Below are positions 37,318 through 46,590 of a stretch of 64,000 bases of DNA, in pieces (the stretch's first letter is position 1; every line of letters starts with the position of its first letter). Below the pieces are notes generated by a model that saw only the letters and a program-made list of their open reading frames with translations, ran no database searches and had not been told where the DNA came from. A program made the translations under genes and the position numbers. Origin of the DNA: Clostridium kluyveri (GTDB taxonomy: Bacteria > Bacillota > Clostridia > Clostridiales > Clostridiaceae); the NCBI RefSeq assembly GCF_001902295.1, contig NZ_CP018335.1, positions 2,046,001 through 2,110,000 of the forward strand, in the 5' to 3' direction.

Positions 37318-37322
37318 CTTCT

Positions 37323-37706
37323 CTAATATCCGGCTTCCTTATAAAATATAAAATTTTCATCTTCATAATCAAAATCCATATGACATAGAGTACTATAGAT
37401 ATTACTTATTTCATCTGATACTGCACCTTCATAAAATATAAATTCATCATTACCAATTATTTTCTTATACATATCTGGCAATTCGGAAATATCTTCACAT
37501 CCGTAATCTTCTAATATTTCATCTAATTTAAATTTTGATAAGTTTGAATAAATAATAGAGGCAAACTCCTCAGCTAACCCTCTCAGAAGTGAATCTTCGG
37601 GTACTTTCATCATATTTAATATTTTTTCCTCTGTCAGTTCATCTTTTACACCTAAGATAAAACTTGATGAAGAACTATTGGTAACAAAATCCATTCTTAT
37701 TTTCAT
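37323..37706 (-). CDS. NSSSSSF-motif protein, candidate modified peptide precursor
   Basis: 127 residues beginning MKIRMDFVTNSSSSSFILG, a start I remember from several clostridial hypothetical proteins, then an acidic body (net negative, no Cys except two). Its ATG overlaps the stop of the radical SAM gene by 4 bases (ATGA), showing translational coupling. That makes it a candidate substrate or partner of the enzyme. The acidic body may be a recognition domain and the Ser-rich start the modified region, but no modification is known to me. Confidence 0.65.
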   Translation of the reverse strand: MKIRMDFVTNSSSSSFILGVKDELTEEKILNMMKVPEDSLLRGLAEEFASIIYSNLSKFKLDEILEDYGCEDISELPDMYKKIIGNDEFIFYEGAVSDEISNIYSTLCHMDFDYEDENFIFYKEAGY

Positions 37707-38782
37707 AATTTATACATTTCCTCTCTATTGCACAATATAATACTTCTGCATAATGGGCATCCTCCCATGCAATTAACTTTTTCCCTGCAATTGGGACATG
37801 ATTTTTTTAGTTTATTTCTAAAACTTTCAAATATATCACTGTTCCAGGCATCACTTATACTTTTATTTTTTAACTCCACAGACCATTTTAATTTCTGATC
37901 AAAACTACAGGGCAGAGCTTTCATATCCGGGGTAATATACATTGACCACCTAGCTGCTTCACAGGTATCAATACTATGAATATTGAAATTATTATTAAAA
38001 TTTATTAATGCCGGTACACTGCAGCTGTCAAAACCTATTTTGAAAGAATGTTTTTTTGACATTATATTACTAAAGAAATTTTTTACAGGTATGTCTTCAC
38101 ATTTTAACACTTTATCTTCTTTGCCCAGGCCCACAGGCTTATGTAACAAAAATATAACTGCATTTATGCCTTTAGGGAAGCTATTATTATGAAGCATGTA
38201 TAATGCTTCTTCAATACTTTTATTATTCAATACATAATGAATATTAACTTTCATGCCAGAATGTATAAACATGTCTATGGCCTTTGTAGTATACTCATGA
38301 AAATACCATGAGACTGCAACTGCGCCACAATATTTTTTTGTCAATTCCACTTCTGTCTCATTTAACAAAAATCCTGAGGTGGTATAATTGGGAACAATAT
38401 TATTTATCCTTGTATACTTTAATATTTCACCAAAGTTTTCATGTTTATTAGGATCACCTCTTCCTCCAAGGGCTACCTGGAAAGTCTTCCCTTTTATTTC
38501 ATTTATTATTGTAATATAATTTTCTAAACTCATATTTTCATCCTGTATATTCATGCCATCTTGATAGCATTGAACTCCTGCCTTTAAGCACAATCCAGAT
38601 TTTCCATGAATACAATGACCCATAATTCCTATATCTATAAGTTCGGGAAAAGAAGATTGGAATGCTTCTACTCCAGTGTCTTTTCCCCTGTCATTCAATA
38701 TTCCTGTTCTCATATAAAATCCATTTTCTGTATTAAATATGGAAATAAAATTATAATTTTTATCAAACTTTTTTAATATCAT
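37703..38782 (-). CDS. Radical SAM/SPASM maturase-like protein with spaced cluster motif
   Basis: 359 residues. The cluster-binding cysteines would be Cys57, Cys65 and Cys72 (GHCIHGKSGLCLKAGVQCYQ), spaced C-x7-C-x6-C instead of the usual C-x3-C-x2-C. A TIM-barrel core follows (GGRGDPNKHENFGEILKYT, about 100-125), then a C-terminal SPASM-like Cys cluster (SCPNCREKVNCMGGCPLC) for auxiliary clusters. SPASM enzymes typically modify peptides. It is coupled to the NSSSSSF-motif protein downstream. The ATG has AGGAG 11 nt upstream. Confidence 0.75.
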   Translation of the reverse strand: MILKKFDKNYNFISIFNTENGFYMRTGILNDRGKDTGVEAFQSSFPELIDIGIMGHCIHGKSGLCLKAGVQCYQDGMNIQDENMSLENYITIINEIKGKTFQVALGGRGDPNKHENFGEILKYTRINNIVPNYTTSGFLLNETEVELTKKYCGAVAVSWYFHEYTTKAIDMFIHSGMKVNIHYVLNNKSIEEALYMLHNNSFPKGINAVIFLLHKPVGLGKEDKVLKCEDIPVKNFFSNIMSKKHSFKIGFDSCSVPALINFNNNFNIHSIDTCEAARWSMYITPDMKALPCSFDQKLKWSVELKNKSISDAWNSDIFESFRNKLKKSCPNCREKVNCMGGCPLCRSIILCNREEMYKL

Positions 38783-39019
38783 TAAGCTCTTTACTCCTTT
38801 AATTTACTCTCATGAGATGATTCTAGGGATCAGATTGAACTTACTTATGAAGAGTACTTTTTCCAGTGGTATATAAATATTATAATATCTTTTTTAGATA
38901 CTTTCAATATATTAACAACTATTTTTTCTTAAATAGATACTGATATATTTAAATGCCACCTACATAAGGTAACTATTTTAGCTGTGCTGTCACCATAACT
39001 TAATTTTAAATACAACAAA

Positions 39020-39049
39020 AAGAGGTATCTAAAATAAGAATACCCCTTT
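39020..39049 (-). terminator. Terminator after the DUF3298 gene
   Basis: On the minus strand AAAGGGGTAT and ATACCTCTTT pair around an 11-base loop and run into TTTGTTG. Confidence 0.65.
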
Positions 39050-39069
39050 CATTAAAAATATTAGCACTT

Positions 39070-39765
39070 CTATATCAATTTATTTATGGGACCAACAGGA
39101 CTTAATATACTTACTATTTTCTCATATGGAATTTCTATTTTAAACAATCCATAGTAATAAGGTGTATATTCATAAATTTGATAATAAAGCACTAAACTAT
39201 TAGGAGTTAAATAAAATTGCTGATTTTCAGTAATTCCATTGTATTCATTAATTAAAGTAATATTATTTTCTTTGATATACTGCTTTGCTAGTGGATCTAA
39301 AAATCCCTTATAATATACTTTGCTATTAAAAAGATCACTGAAACTATAAATTTGACCAGTTTTTACATTGGCTGTCATAGAAGAATACAGAGTAGAACCG
39401 TGGGCTGCCCTATTTACATAAATATACATGCTGAACAATATGCTTAAAATCCCATTTTTATTTAACATCACTTCATAATTTCCAAGCACCTCATTAAAGT
39501 CTACAACTCCAATTTGAAGTACCTGTTTTTTAAAAAGTTCACTTACCTGATTTATAATTTCATTATTGACTTTATCCACACCACTTCCTTTACAATTTAA
39601 AGGATCTATAAATGGATACTGTATACTAAAATTAGCAGGGGCAAGCTTTTGTTCCTGCAGTTTTATGGATTTTTTAAGATCTTCTTTGTAAGTGTCATTA
39701 CGATAATAAGGCTCTTCAGCTTCAAAAGGATATTTATATTTATGAGGATACCTAAAGTAAATCAT
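39070..39765 (-). CDS. DUF3298 / DUF4163 domain protein
   Basis: 231 residues with no evident signal peptide. The order of the PdaC-like DUF4163 segment (about 35-110, ISIQYP-like block FSIQYPFIDPL) followed by DUF3298 (about 130-225, ending EIPYEKIVSIL) resembles extracellular domains of RsiV and related proteins. AAAGGAATCC precedes the ATG. It is followed by the convergent region before the MFS gene; the function is unknown. Confidence 0.7.
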   Translation of the reverse strand: MIYFRYPHKYKYPFEAEEPYYRNDTYKEDLKKSIKLQEQKLAPANFSIQYPFIDPLNCKGSGVDKVNNEIINQVSELFKKQVLQIGVVDFNEVLGNYEVMLNKNGILSILFSMYIYVNRAAHGSTLYSSMTANVKTGQIYSFSDLFNSKVYYKGFLDPLAKQYIKENNITLINEYNGITENQQFYLTPNSLVLYYQIYEYTPYYYGLFKIEIPYEKIVSILSPVGPINKLI

Positions 39766-39828
39766 TCTGGATTCCTTTCATATACACGCTTTCACCCTCT
39801 ATTATATTCTTCTAATTTAAATAATATG

Positions 39829-41301
39829 TCAAATTGCATTATCTTCCGATGTTTTTGATTTTTTCATTTTAAGTCTGATTTCATCTCCTTTATTGCGATA
39901 AAACCTTAAAGCTGTAATTGCAACTCCCACTAAACATAAAATTCCAGCAGATATATATACCCATCTCATTCCATAGATAAATATATCATCCCTGCCCTTA
40001 ACATAATCCACTACCCTATATCCAATCCTGTAACTCATTCTATTATACAGAAGTAAAGTGGCAACAGCTGTACCTAAAACCAACCCCAGATTTCTAATAA
40101 GTGCATTTACACTTCCGGCTATACCAAGTTTATTTTTAGATACAGTTGACATAACCAGTGAATTATTAGGGGATTGAAACATTCCATTTCCTATAGTCAT
40201 AACTACTATATATACTACTAAAATAATTAGAGAAGATTTTTCACTTAAACTGGATATTAAAAACAGACCTATGCTTGTAAGCAAAAGACCAATTAATGTA
40301 AGTATTTCCGAGCCAATCTTATCTGACATATATCCGCTAATAGGAGCCACTATAGATAATACCACAGGAGATACCATCATAAATAGCCCTGTTGCAGCAG
40401 GTGAAAATTTTAATACATCCTGAAAATAAAAGGGTAATATTATATTTGAAGCACCAATACAAATAAAAGAAATAAAGGCACATATTATACTTATAGAAAA
40501 TAAGCTTTTCTTAAAAATTCCAAGTTCAAGCAGGGGAACTTGTATTTTATTTTCCACAATAATAAATATTACAAAGGATACAAATGAAATAATAAAGGCA
40601 CTTATTACAAAAGGATTATTGTATCCTATACTCTGGCCTTGAAGCAGTGCTCCAAATAAAAGTACTATAAATACAGTAAATAGAAGAGAGCCTTTTCTAT
40701 CTACTTTTTCCTCAACTACATTATGAGATTTTGGTAGTACTTTCATTACCATTATAAATACAATTATTCCAATAGGCACATTAATTAAAAATATATATTC
40801 CCAGCTCACAGCAGAGACAATTAGCCCTCCAATAGGTGGACCTGCCATAGAACCCAGTGCAACAAAAGTTCCTATCAGTCCAAGTGCTCTACCCCTCTCA
40901 TGTTTTGGAAAAACCTGAGTTATAATTCCTTGATTGGTGGCCATTGTAGCAGCAGCTCCTATTGCCTGTACAACTCTTGCGGCTACAAGTAAAGGTAATG
41001 AATCTGTAAGCCCACATAAAAAAGAACCTAATGTGAAAACTACCAATCCGAACTTAAATACTCTCGTTTTTCCTTTTATATCCCCCAGTCTTCCAAATAT
41101 TAAAATGGTAGCTGAAATGGTTATAAGAAAACTAGTAACCACCCATGAAATTTGTGCCATATTAACATTTAGTTTATCTGACATATTAGGTAGGGCCACA
41201 TTTACAATGCTTCCATCCAATGTGGCCATAAAAGTAGCTGAAATAACAGTAAATAAAATTATCCATCTTTTTTCATAGGTTTGATTTTCAGTCTTATTCA
41301 A
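39829..41301 (-). CDS. MFS multidrug transporter (DHA2/EmrB-QacA type)
   Basis: 490 residues with about 14 membrane segments and the DHA2 motifs: ATLDGSIVNVALPNM (about 20-35), RLGDIKGKTRVFK (loop 2-3, about 70-82) and GPPIGGLIVSAVSWEYIFLINVPIGI (about 155). It exports toxic compounds with proton antiport. The start overlaps the marR stop by 4 bases (ATGA), so it is the target of the MarR protein. The charged tail is cytoplasmic. Confidence 0.92.
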   Translation of the reverse strand: MNKTENQTYEKRWIILFTVISATFMATLDGSIVNVALPNMSDKLNVNMAQISWVVTSFLITISATILIFGRLGDIKGKTRVFKFGLVVFTLGSFLCGLTDSLPLLVAARVVQAIGAAATMATNQGIITQVFPKHERGRALGLIGTFVALGSMAGPPIGGLIVSAVSWEYIFLINVPIGIIVFIMVMKVLPKSHNVVEEKVDRKGSLLFTVFIVLLFGALLQGQSIGYNNPFVISAFIISFVSFVIFIIVENKIQVPLLELGIFKKSLFSISIICAFISFICIGASNIILPFYFQDVLKFSPAATGLFMMVSPVVLSIVAPISGYMSDKIGSEILTLIGLLLTSIGLFLISSLSEKSSLIILVVYIVVMTIGNGMFQSPNNSLVMSTVSKNKLGIAGSVNALIRNLGLVLGTAVATLLLYNRMSYRIGYRVVDYVKGRDDIFIYGMRWVYISAGILCLVGVAITALRFYRNKGDEIRLKMKKSKTSEDNAI

Positions 41302-41759
41302 TTCTTTTTCATCCTTTCGCAGTTTTTCTCCCTATATTTTTTGCCATTTTCTAAAATTTGTTCTAAAAATTCTATAGATATTTTAATCTTCTTCTTATCA
41401 TTTCCCTCTATTAAAATATCAATCCAATTGTGAATGGTTTCTATGATTTCGGGAATTATATTTCTGGCCTTGTCCGTTATATAGAGCTTATATGCCCTTA
41501 TATCTTCCTTATTTTCCTCTTTTTTTATATAACCCAGTGATATTAATCTTTTAATAGTTCTTGCAGACATGGATTTATCTACATTAAGTTCTCTGCTTAT
41601 GTCACTTTGGCTTATACCTTCTTTTTTATTCAATACAAGTAAATATGGGTATGTACCTGTAGTAAGATTATATTTTTTAAGTTTTTTATCAATATAAACC
41701 TGGGTACATCTATATATATTGTTAGTTAACTTAATTAAAGTTTGTGCTTTATCATTCAA
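41298..41759 (-). CDS. MarR-family repressor
   Basis: 153 residues from a TTG at 41759 (GGGG 10 nt upstream); the longer frame has no ribosome site. It has a MarR winged helix with KKEGISQSDISRELNVDKSMSARTIKRLISLGYIKKE (about 50-87). It probably represses itself and the MFS exporter, which follows with an ATGA overlap. The palindrome GTTGATTAGTCAAC at 41801-41814 is a candidate operator. Confidence 0.88.
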   Translation of the reverse strand: MNDKAQTLIKLTNNIYRCTQVYIDKKLKKYNLTTGTYPYLLVLNKKEGISQSDISRELNVDKSMSARTIKRLISLGYIKKEENKEDIRAYKLYITDKARNIIPEIIETIHNWIDILIEGNDKKKIKISIEFLEQILENGKKYREKNCERMKKN

Positions 41760-41800
41760 TTCTATTTTGCCCCTTTCATTAGATAAAATAACACAATACA

Positions 41801-41814
41801 GTTGATTAGTCAAC
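41801..41814 (-). promoter_or_regulatory. Candidate MarR operator
   Basis: Inverted repeat GTTGA-TTAG-TCAAC just upstream of the marR/MFS unit. Confidence 0.5.
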
Positions 41815-41904
41815 CATATTATAATCCATGGAATTCGCTTGTATATATCACAGCTTTAATCTATACTATACTAAAATCATGTATATGTTTAGGAGAAAAT
41901 GTCT

Positions 41905-42990
41905 ATGAATTTAAAAGAAAAAATTAAAAAACTTCCTTCTTCTCCTGGCGTATATCTCATGAAGGATTCCCTTAATAGTGTCATATATGTAGGAAAATCA
42001 AAGAATCTAAAAAGCAGAGTTGCATCATATTTTCAAAATTCAAAATCACATACTCCAAAAGTTCTAAAGTTAGTCAAAAACCTAAGAGATTTTGACTATA
42101 TACTTACGGATACAGAATTCGAAGCATTTATTCTGGAATGTAAATTGATAAAACAAATAAAGCCTATATATAACAAACAAATGAAGAATACCCAATCTTA
42201 TTGCTATATAAAGATTAACCAGAAATATCCTGATATTAAAATCTCCAATGAATATGTAAAAAATGATGGAAATCTTTATTTTGGACCATACTCAAGTAGA
42301 AACACAGTAGAACGAGGTATTCAGGGTATAAAGGAATGCTGTAAAATATTTTGCAGCAGCAATTTCCAAAAAGCTTCATGCTGTTTAAATTATTCTTTAG
42401 GCTTATGTTTAGGTATGTGCTTAGGCAGTACTGAAAAAAAACAGTACTCCGCTATTTTTGATAAAATAATAAATCTGCTCAACGGCACTGATAAAAGTAT
42501 CATTAAAGAAATGGAATACAACATGAATAAAGCATCAGAAAAATTTAATTTTGAAAGTGCCGCTAAATATAGGGATTATATAAGTGCAGTAAATTATCTG
42601 CTAAATAAAGCCAAAATCTCTAAATTCACAAAAAAGAATAAGAATATAGCTTTGCTTGAATATTTAGAATGTAATAGTGTGAAATTTTTTCTCATTAAAG
42701 GAAATGAAATTATCTTTAGTAAAAAATATCATCTAAAATGCCTTGGTTTTGAAAAATTAAGTTCTTCCTTAAAAAGTAATATTTTATTTTACTTTGATAA
42801 TAAAACTCCAAAAAAGTCCATAGAACTCCATAAGGAAAAAATGGACGAATCTCAGATAATCTATTCTTATTTAAAAAGTAAATCAGTCAACCGTACATAT
42901 GTTGTGATTTCTTCCAAATGGCTTAATAATCCAAATGATACAAGTATAGATAAGGCCATTAATAAATTATTATTTCCTATATCCCATTAG
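41905..42990 (+). CDS. UvrC-like GIY-YIG endonuclease lacking the C-terminal half
   Basis: About 361 residues. The N-terminal GIY-YIG nuclease (about 10-90: SPGVYLMKDSLNSVIYVGKSKNLKSRVASYF) and a UVR/UvrB-binding motif (EKFNFESAAKYRDYI, about 210) are readable. The UvrC homology then gives way to an unrecognised 110-residue end and lacks the second nuclease and HhH domains of the roughly 600-residue UvrC. In this respect it resembles the E. coli Cho family, which makes only the 3' incision. The ATG at 41905 is 9 nt after AGGAG; the upstream ATG is too close. Confidence 0.78.
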   Translation: MNLKEKIKKLPSSPGVYLMKDSLNSVIYVGKSKNLKSRVASYFQNSKSHTPKVLKLVKNLRDFDYILTDTEFEAFILECKLIKQIKPIYNKQMKNTQSYCYIKINQKYPDIKISNEYVKNDGNLYFGPYSSRNTVERGIQGIKECCKIFCSSNFQKASCCLNYSLGLCLGMCLGSTEKKQYSAIFDKIINLLNGTDKSIIKEMEYNMNKASEKFNFESAAKYRDYISAVNYLLNKAKISKFTKKNKNIALLEYLECNSVKFFLIKGNEIIFSKKYHLKCLGFEKLSSSLKSNILFYFDNKTPKKSIELHKEKMDESQIIYSYLKSKSVNRTYVVISSKWLNNPNDTSIDKAINKLLFPISH

Positions 42991-43027
42991 ATTTTAAAGC
43001 AAAAACTCTTAATTGTTAGCTCAAATA

Positions 43028-43080
43028 AAAAAGGTCTGCCCACAGCCAAACTATCCAGTTAGTTGTGCAGCAGATCTTTT
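43028..43080. terminator. Bidirectional terminator
   Basis: AAAAGGTCTGCC and the near-complement AGCAGATCTTTT form a long stem between the convergent UvrC-like and eutC genes, with T-runs on both sides. Confidence 0.75.
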
Positions 43081-43807
43081 AAGTTAATTTCATGTCACTT
43101 GATATCCTAAGTTCAATACCACTTTTCTTTTCCTGCATCATCAAATCTACCAAATATACAATTTGTGCCCCTGCTTCTACTGGAGGAGTACCACTTCTAT
43201 GTATATTTGAAATTACAGTTCTTTGAGATTCAGGCTTTTTAGTACTTGATTCATAAGCCATATAGCTGCTCATACTTTCACCTGTTGCAAGTCCCGGTCT
43301 TTCACCTATAAGAATAATGGTAACTTTCGCATTTAATGCCTCGCTTATTTTATCCATGGTAGCTACCCTGGCATACTTTACAAATATAGGAGTTCCTATT
43401 TTATATCCTTTTGCTTTAAGTCCGTCAATTATTATACCGTATATATCTTCTAAATTAACTGTAATAGCCGGAGAACTTAATCCATCTCCAGCTATTATTT
43501 GAACATCCGGATTTTTTATACAGTTATCCTTTATATACTCCATAGTTTCTTTGGAAAATTTTCTTCCAAGGTCAGGTCTTTGTATATACTGTTCCTTATC
43601 TTTTACCATGGTTTGAACCTTTAAAAAATTAAGCTTATCTATAATACTTTCATCTACATGTGACCAAACTGCATCCATTGCCACTGCATGATCTGCTCTC
43701 AATTTTAGAAGAGTTTCAGTTTTATACCTAGTTCCTGCCCTGCCCACACAAATTCTTGCATTTGTTGATTTTTTCATACGCTTATATATTTCATAATTGC
43801 TATCCAC
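43079..43807 (-). CDS. eutC: Ethanolamine ammonia-lyase small subunit
   Basis: 242 residues. With EutB it converts ethanolamine to acetaldehyde and ammonia using adenosylcobalamin. Characteristic blocks: ARICVGRAGTRYKTETLLKLRADHAVAMDAVW (about 17-48), VQIIAGDGLSSPAI (about 100) and IGERPGLATGESMSSYMAY (about 175). The start is GTG, 5 nt after GAGGTGAG. It follows eutB by 12 bases and ends the operon. Confidence 0.96.
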   Translation of the reverse strand: MDSNYEIYKRMKKSTNARICVGRAGTRYKTETLLKLRADHAVAMDAVWSHVDESIIDKLNFLKVQTMVKDKEQYIQRPDLGRKFSKETMEYIKDNCIKNPDVQIIAGDGLSSPAITVNLEDIYGIIIDGLKAKGYKIGTPIFVKYARVATMDKISEALNAKVTIILIGERPGLATGESMSSYMAYESSTKKPESQRTVISNIHRSGTPPVEAGAQIVYLVDLMMQEKKSGIELRISSDMKLT

Positions 43808-43819
43808 AATCTCACCTCA

Positions 43820-45190
43820 CTAGACCATTGATTTTTTTAAAAACAGTGAAGCATCTCCAGCTATATCTGTAAGCTTTCCATTTTGTAAAATACCCAGCTG
43901 TTCCAGTCTTCTTTCAAATTCTTTAATGGGAGTTTTACCTGTAATTTCTCTAAGAGTTGCAATATCATGATAGCTTGTGGATTGGTACATAAGCATTACA
44001 TCATCAGCACAGGGAATTCCCATAAAATAAGCACAATTAGCATTTGTTAAAAGCATTGCTAGATTATCCATATCATTTTGTTCTGCCTTCATATGGTTTG
44101 TGTAGCATACATCAACTCCCATAGGCAAGCCAGTAAGTTTACCCATAAAGTGATCTTCAAGTCCAGCTCTTATAACCTGGCTTCCATCATACAAATATTC
44201 AGGACCTATAAATCCTACCACTGTATTTACTAAAAATGGATTATACCTTTTTGCAAAACCATAGCACCTGGCTTCCATGGTAAGTTGATCCGCACCATTG
44301 TTTCCATCCGAGGAAAGTTCTGAACCCTGTCCCGTTTCAAAATACATAAAATTTGCTCCCTTTGAATACTTATTTTCTCTCATAAGGAAGTAGGCCTCAT
44401 CCATAAGGGCAGTATTTATGCCAAAATTCCTGTTGGATATTTCTGAGCCCGCTATGCTTTGAAACATCAAGTCCATAGGTGCTCCCCTCTTTAAAACCTC
44501 CATCTGGGTAGTTACATGGGAAAGTACACAATTTTGGGTTGGAATATGCCATTCAGAAGTAAACTCCTTAAATTTACACAAAATTCTGTATACACTATCT
44601 ATGCTGTCATTTACAGGATTCAATCCAATTACGGCATCACCTATACCATAACTTAGTCCTTCCATAACCGATGCCATTATTCCCTCTATATCATCCGTTG
44701 GATGGTTTGGCTGAAGTCTTGAGGAAAGAGTTCCTCTTTCCCCAATTTTAGTATTACAGCATGCGGTATTACAAATTTTCTGTGCAGCATATATAAGATC
44801 CATATTACTCATAAGTTTTGTCACTGCTGAAATTATTTCAGCAGTCAATCCATCTCTTATTAATTTTATATCCCTTTCTTTGGCACTTAATATAAACTCT
44901 CTAAGTTCTCCCACTGTCATATGCTTTATTTTATTATAGGCAAACTTATCTATGGAATCTTGTATAATTCTTGTTACTTCATCTTTTTCATAGGGAACAA
45001 CGGGATTATTTCTAAGATCCTCTAAAGTTATATCTGCCAATACAATTTTTGCCGCAATTCTCTCTGCAGTACTGCAGGCTGCAATTCCTGCAAGGGCATC
45101 TCCAGATTTTTTTTCATTGGCCTTAGCCAGTAAATCTTTTATATCCTTAAATTTGTATACTTTATTAAATAAAATAGTCTTTAAATTCAT
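43820..45190 (-). CDS. eutB: Ethanolamine ammonia-lyase large subunit
   Basis: 456 residues from the ATG at 45190 (GGTGAT upstream). EutB carries the active site and binds adenosylcobalamin with EutC. Conserved blocks: FKDIKDLLAKANEKKSGD near the N-terminus, SRLQPNHPTDDIEGIMASVM (about 165), NCVLSHVTTQMEVL (about 220) and LPMGVDVCYTNHMKAEQND (about 345-363). It is preceded by the permease gene at 15-25 bases. Confidence 0.96.
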   Translation of the reverse strand: MNLKTILFNKVYKFKDIKDLLAKANEKKSGDALAGIAACSTAERIAAKIVLADITLEDLRNNPVVPYEKDEVTRIIQDSIDKFAYNKIKHMTVGELREFILSAKERDIKLIRDGLTAEIISAVTKLMSNMDLIYAAQKICNTACCNTKIGERGTLSSRLQPNHPTDDIEGIMASVMEGLSYGIGDAVIGLNPVNDSIDSVYRILCKFKEFTSEWHIPTQNCVLSHVTTQMEVLKRGAPMDLMFQSIAGSEISNRNFGINTALMDEAYFLMRENKYSKGANFMYFETGQGSELSSDGNNGADQLTMEARCYGFAKRYNPFLVNTVVGFIGPEYLYDGSQVIRAGLEDHFMGKLTGLPMGVDVCYTNHMKAEQNDMDNLAMLLTNANCAYFMGIPCADDVMLMYQSTSYHDIATLREITGKTPIKEFERRLEQLGILQNGKLTDIAGDASLFLKKSMV

Positions 45191-45214
45191 AGAAATCACC
45201 TGTCTTAAACATAT

Positions 45215-46549
45215 TTAAATTGCCCTATCCTGTTCTGTAATTTTTTGTGATGCCTCCTTTTCTGATGATACTTCAGTAAATCTTGAATATACAAAATAAT
45301 ATATGATGGCAAGTATATAAGCACCTATTACAAAAGATACAGTTGATATATTCGAATACCCAACAGTCACAAGTAAAATTACATCAAGTACAAGGGATAT
45401 TATAGGAAGTGTAATTGAAACTTTATATGGTCTTTCTAAATCAGGTTCTTTTTTTCTTAAAATTAACAGTGCCGCCATACTCACTGCATGAAGCGCAATA
45501 GCTCCAAAACTTGAAATTACTATAATTACTGAAGTACTATTTAAAAGTACAAATAGCATTCCTATAAGACTTGGTATAATTGTTGCCGCTACAGGTGAGG
45601 CTTTCGAATTCACTTTTGATAAAAATTTAGGTAGATATCTGGATCTTGACATTGCAAATATCTGCCTTGAATATCCAATTATTATTCCATGAAGACTAGC
45701 TATAAGCCCAAAAAGTCCTATAAAACTCATCAATTTAGAAAATGCATTCCCTTTTCCATATATTACATCAAGTGCATCAGGAAGAGGTGAATCAGTTGAG
45801 CCAAGTGCCTTAGCATCCATTACTCCTGCAGTACATACAAAAGTAACAAGTGCCAGCACTACAAGAGTAAGTATGGCAAGTATAAAGCCCTTAGGTACAT
45901 CTTTCTTTGGATTTTTACATTCTTCTGCAGACATTGCCCCGCCTTCTGCAGCTAAATAGAACCATATGGCAAATGGTATAGCATTAAATACGCCTCCAAC
46001 CCCTCCACGGAAAGCACCCTGTCCCACTATCCTTGTAATATCAATATGAGTAAAACTGGCACCTGTAAATATTACAAGTCCTACAATGGCAACAATAGTA
46101 ATTATAGTTTCAATTATAGCTGCAGTTTTAACTCCCCCACAATTTATAATTACAAAAATTCCATAGAATACAAGAGCAGCCGCAGTTATTGGTACGGCCG
46201 GTATTATAAAATGAACATAGGCACCAATAGATATGGCTATAGCTGGCGTAGCAAATAAAAACTCAACTACAGAAGAAAAGCCTGCCAAAAAACCTCCGAA
46301 TCTTCCCATAGCCCTAGTTGCATATTCTGCAGATCCTCCTGCATCAGGTATGGCAGTGGAAAGTTCTGCATAACTGAACATAAAAGCAGTATAAAAAACA
46401 GTTACAATTACTATTGCTATTATAAATCCCACCGGTCCTGCAAATGCCAATGCATTATTCCATCCAAAATACATACCTGATATAACCATACCAACTATAA
46501 TAGCCCAAAGCTGAAATGGTGATAATGTCTTCTTTAATTCACTTTGCAT
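45215..46549 (-). CDS. Ethanolamine permease (APC family)
   Basis: 444 residues with about 12 membrane segments, opening LSPFQLWAIIVGMVISGMYFGWN, a block typical of the ethanolamine permease Eat family. The conserved WFYLAAEGGAMSAEECKNPKKDVPKG (about 205-230) is typical of APC loop 6. It imports ethanolamine for the adjacent ammonia-lyase. The ATG at 46549 follows GGGAGGG by 6 nt. It is placed between eutA and eutB. Confidence 0.9.
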   Translation of the reverse strand: MQSELKKTLSPFQLWAIIVGMVISGMYFGWNNALAFAGPVGFIIAIVIVTVFYTAFMFSYAELSTAIPDAGGSAEYATRAMGRFGGFLAGFSSVVEFLFATPAIAISIGAYVHFIIPAVPITAAALVFYGIFVIINCGGVKTAAIIETIITIVAIVGLVIFTGASFTHIDITRIVGQGAFRGGVGGVFNAIPFAIWFYLAAEGGAMSAEECKNPKKDVPKGFILAILTLVVLALVTFVCTAGVMDAKALGSTDSPLPDALDVIYGKGNAFSKLMSFIGLFGLIASLHGIIIGYSRQIFAMSRSRYLPKFLSKVNSKASPVAATIIPSLIGMLFVLLNSTSVIIVISSFGAIALHAVSMAALLILRKKEPDLERPYKVSITLPIISLVLDVILLVTVGYSNISTVSFVIGAYILAIIYYFVYSRFTEVSSEKEASQKITEQDRAI

Positions 46550-46590
46550 TAAAAACCCTCCCAAAACTATTTATAATTTCCATCAATGAA

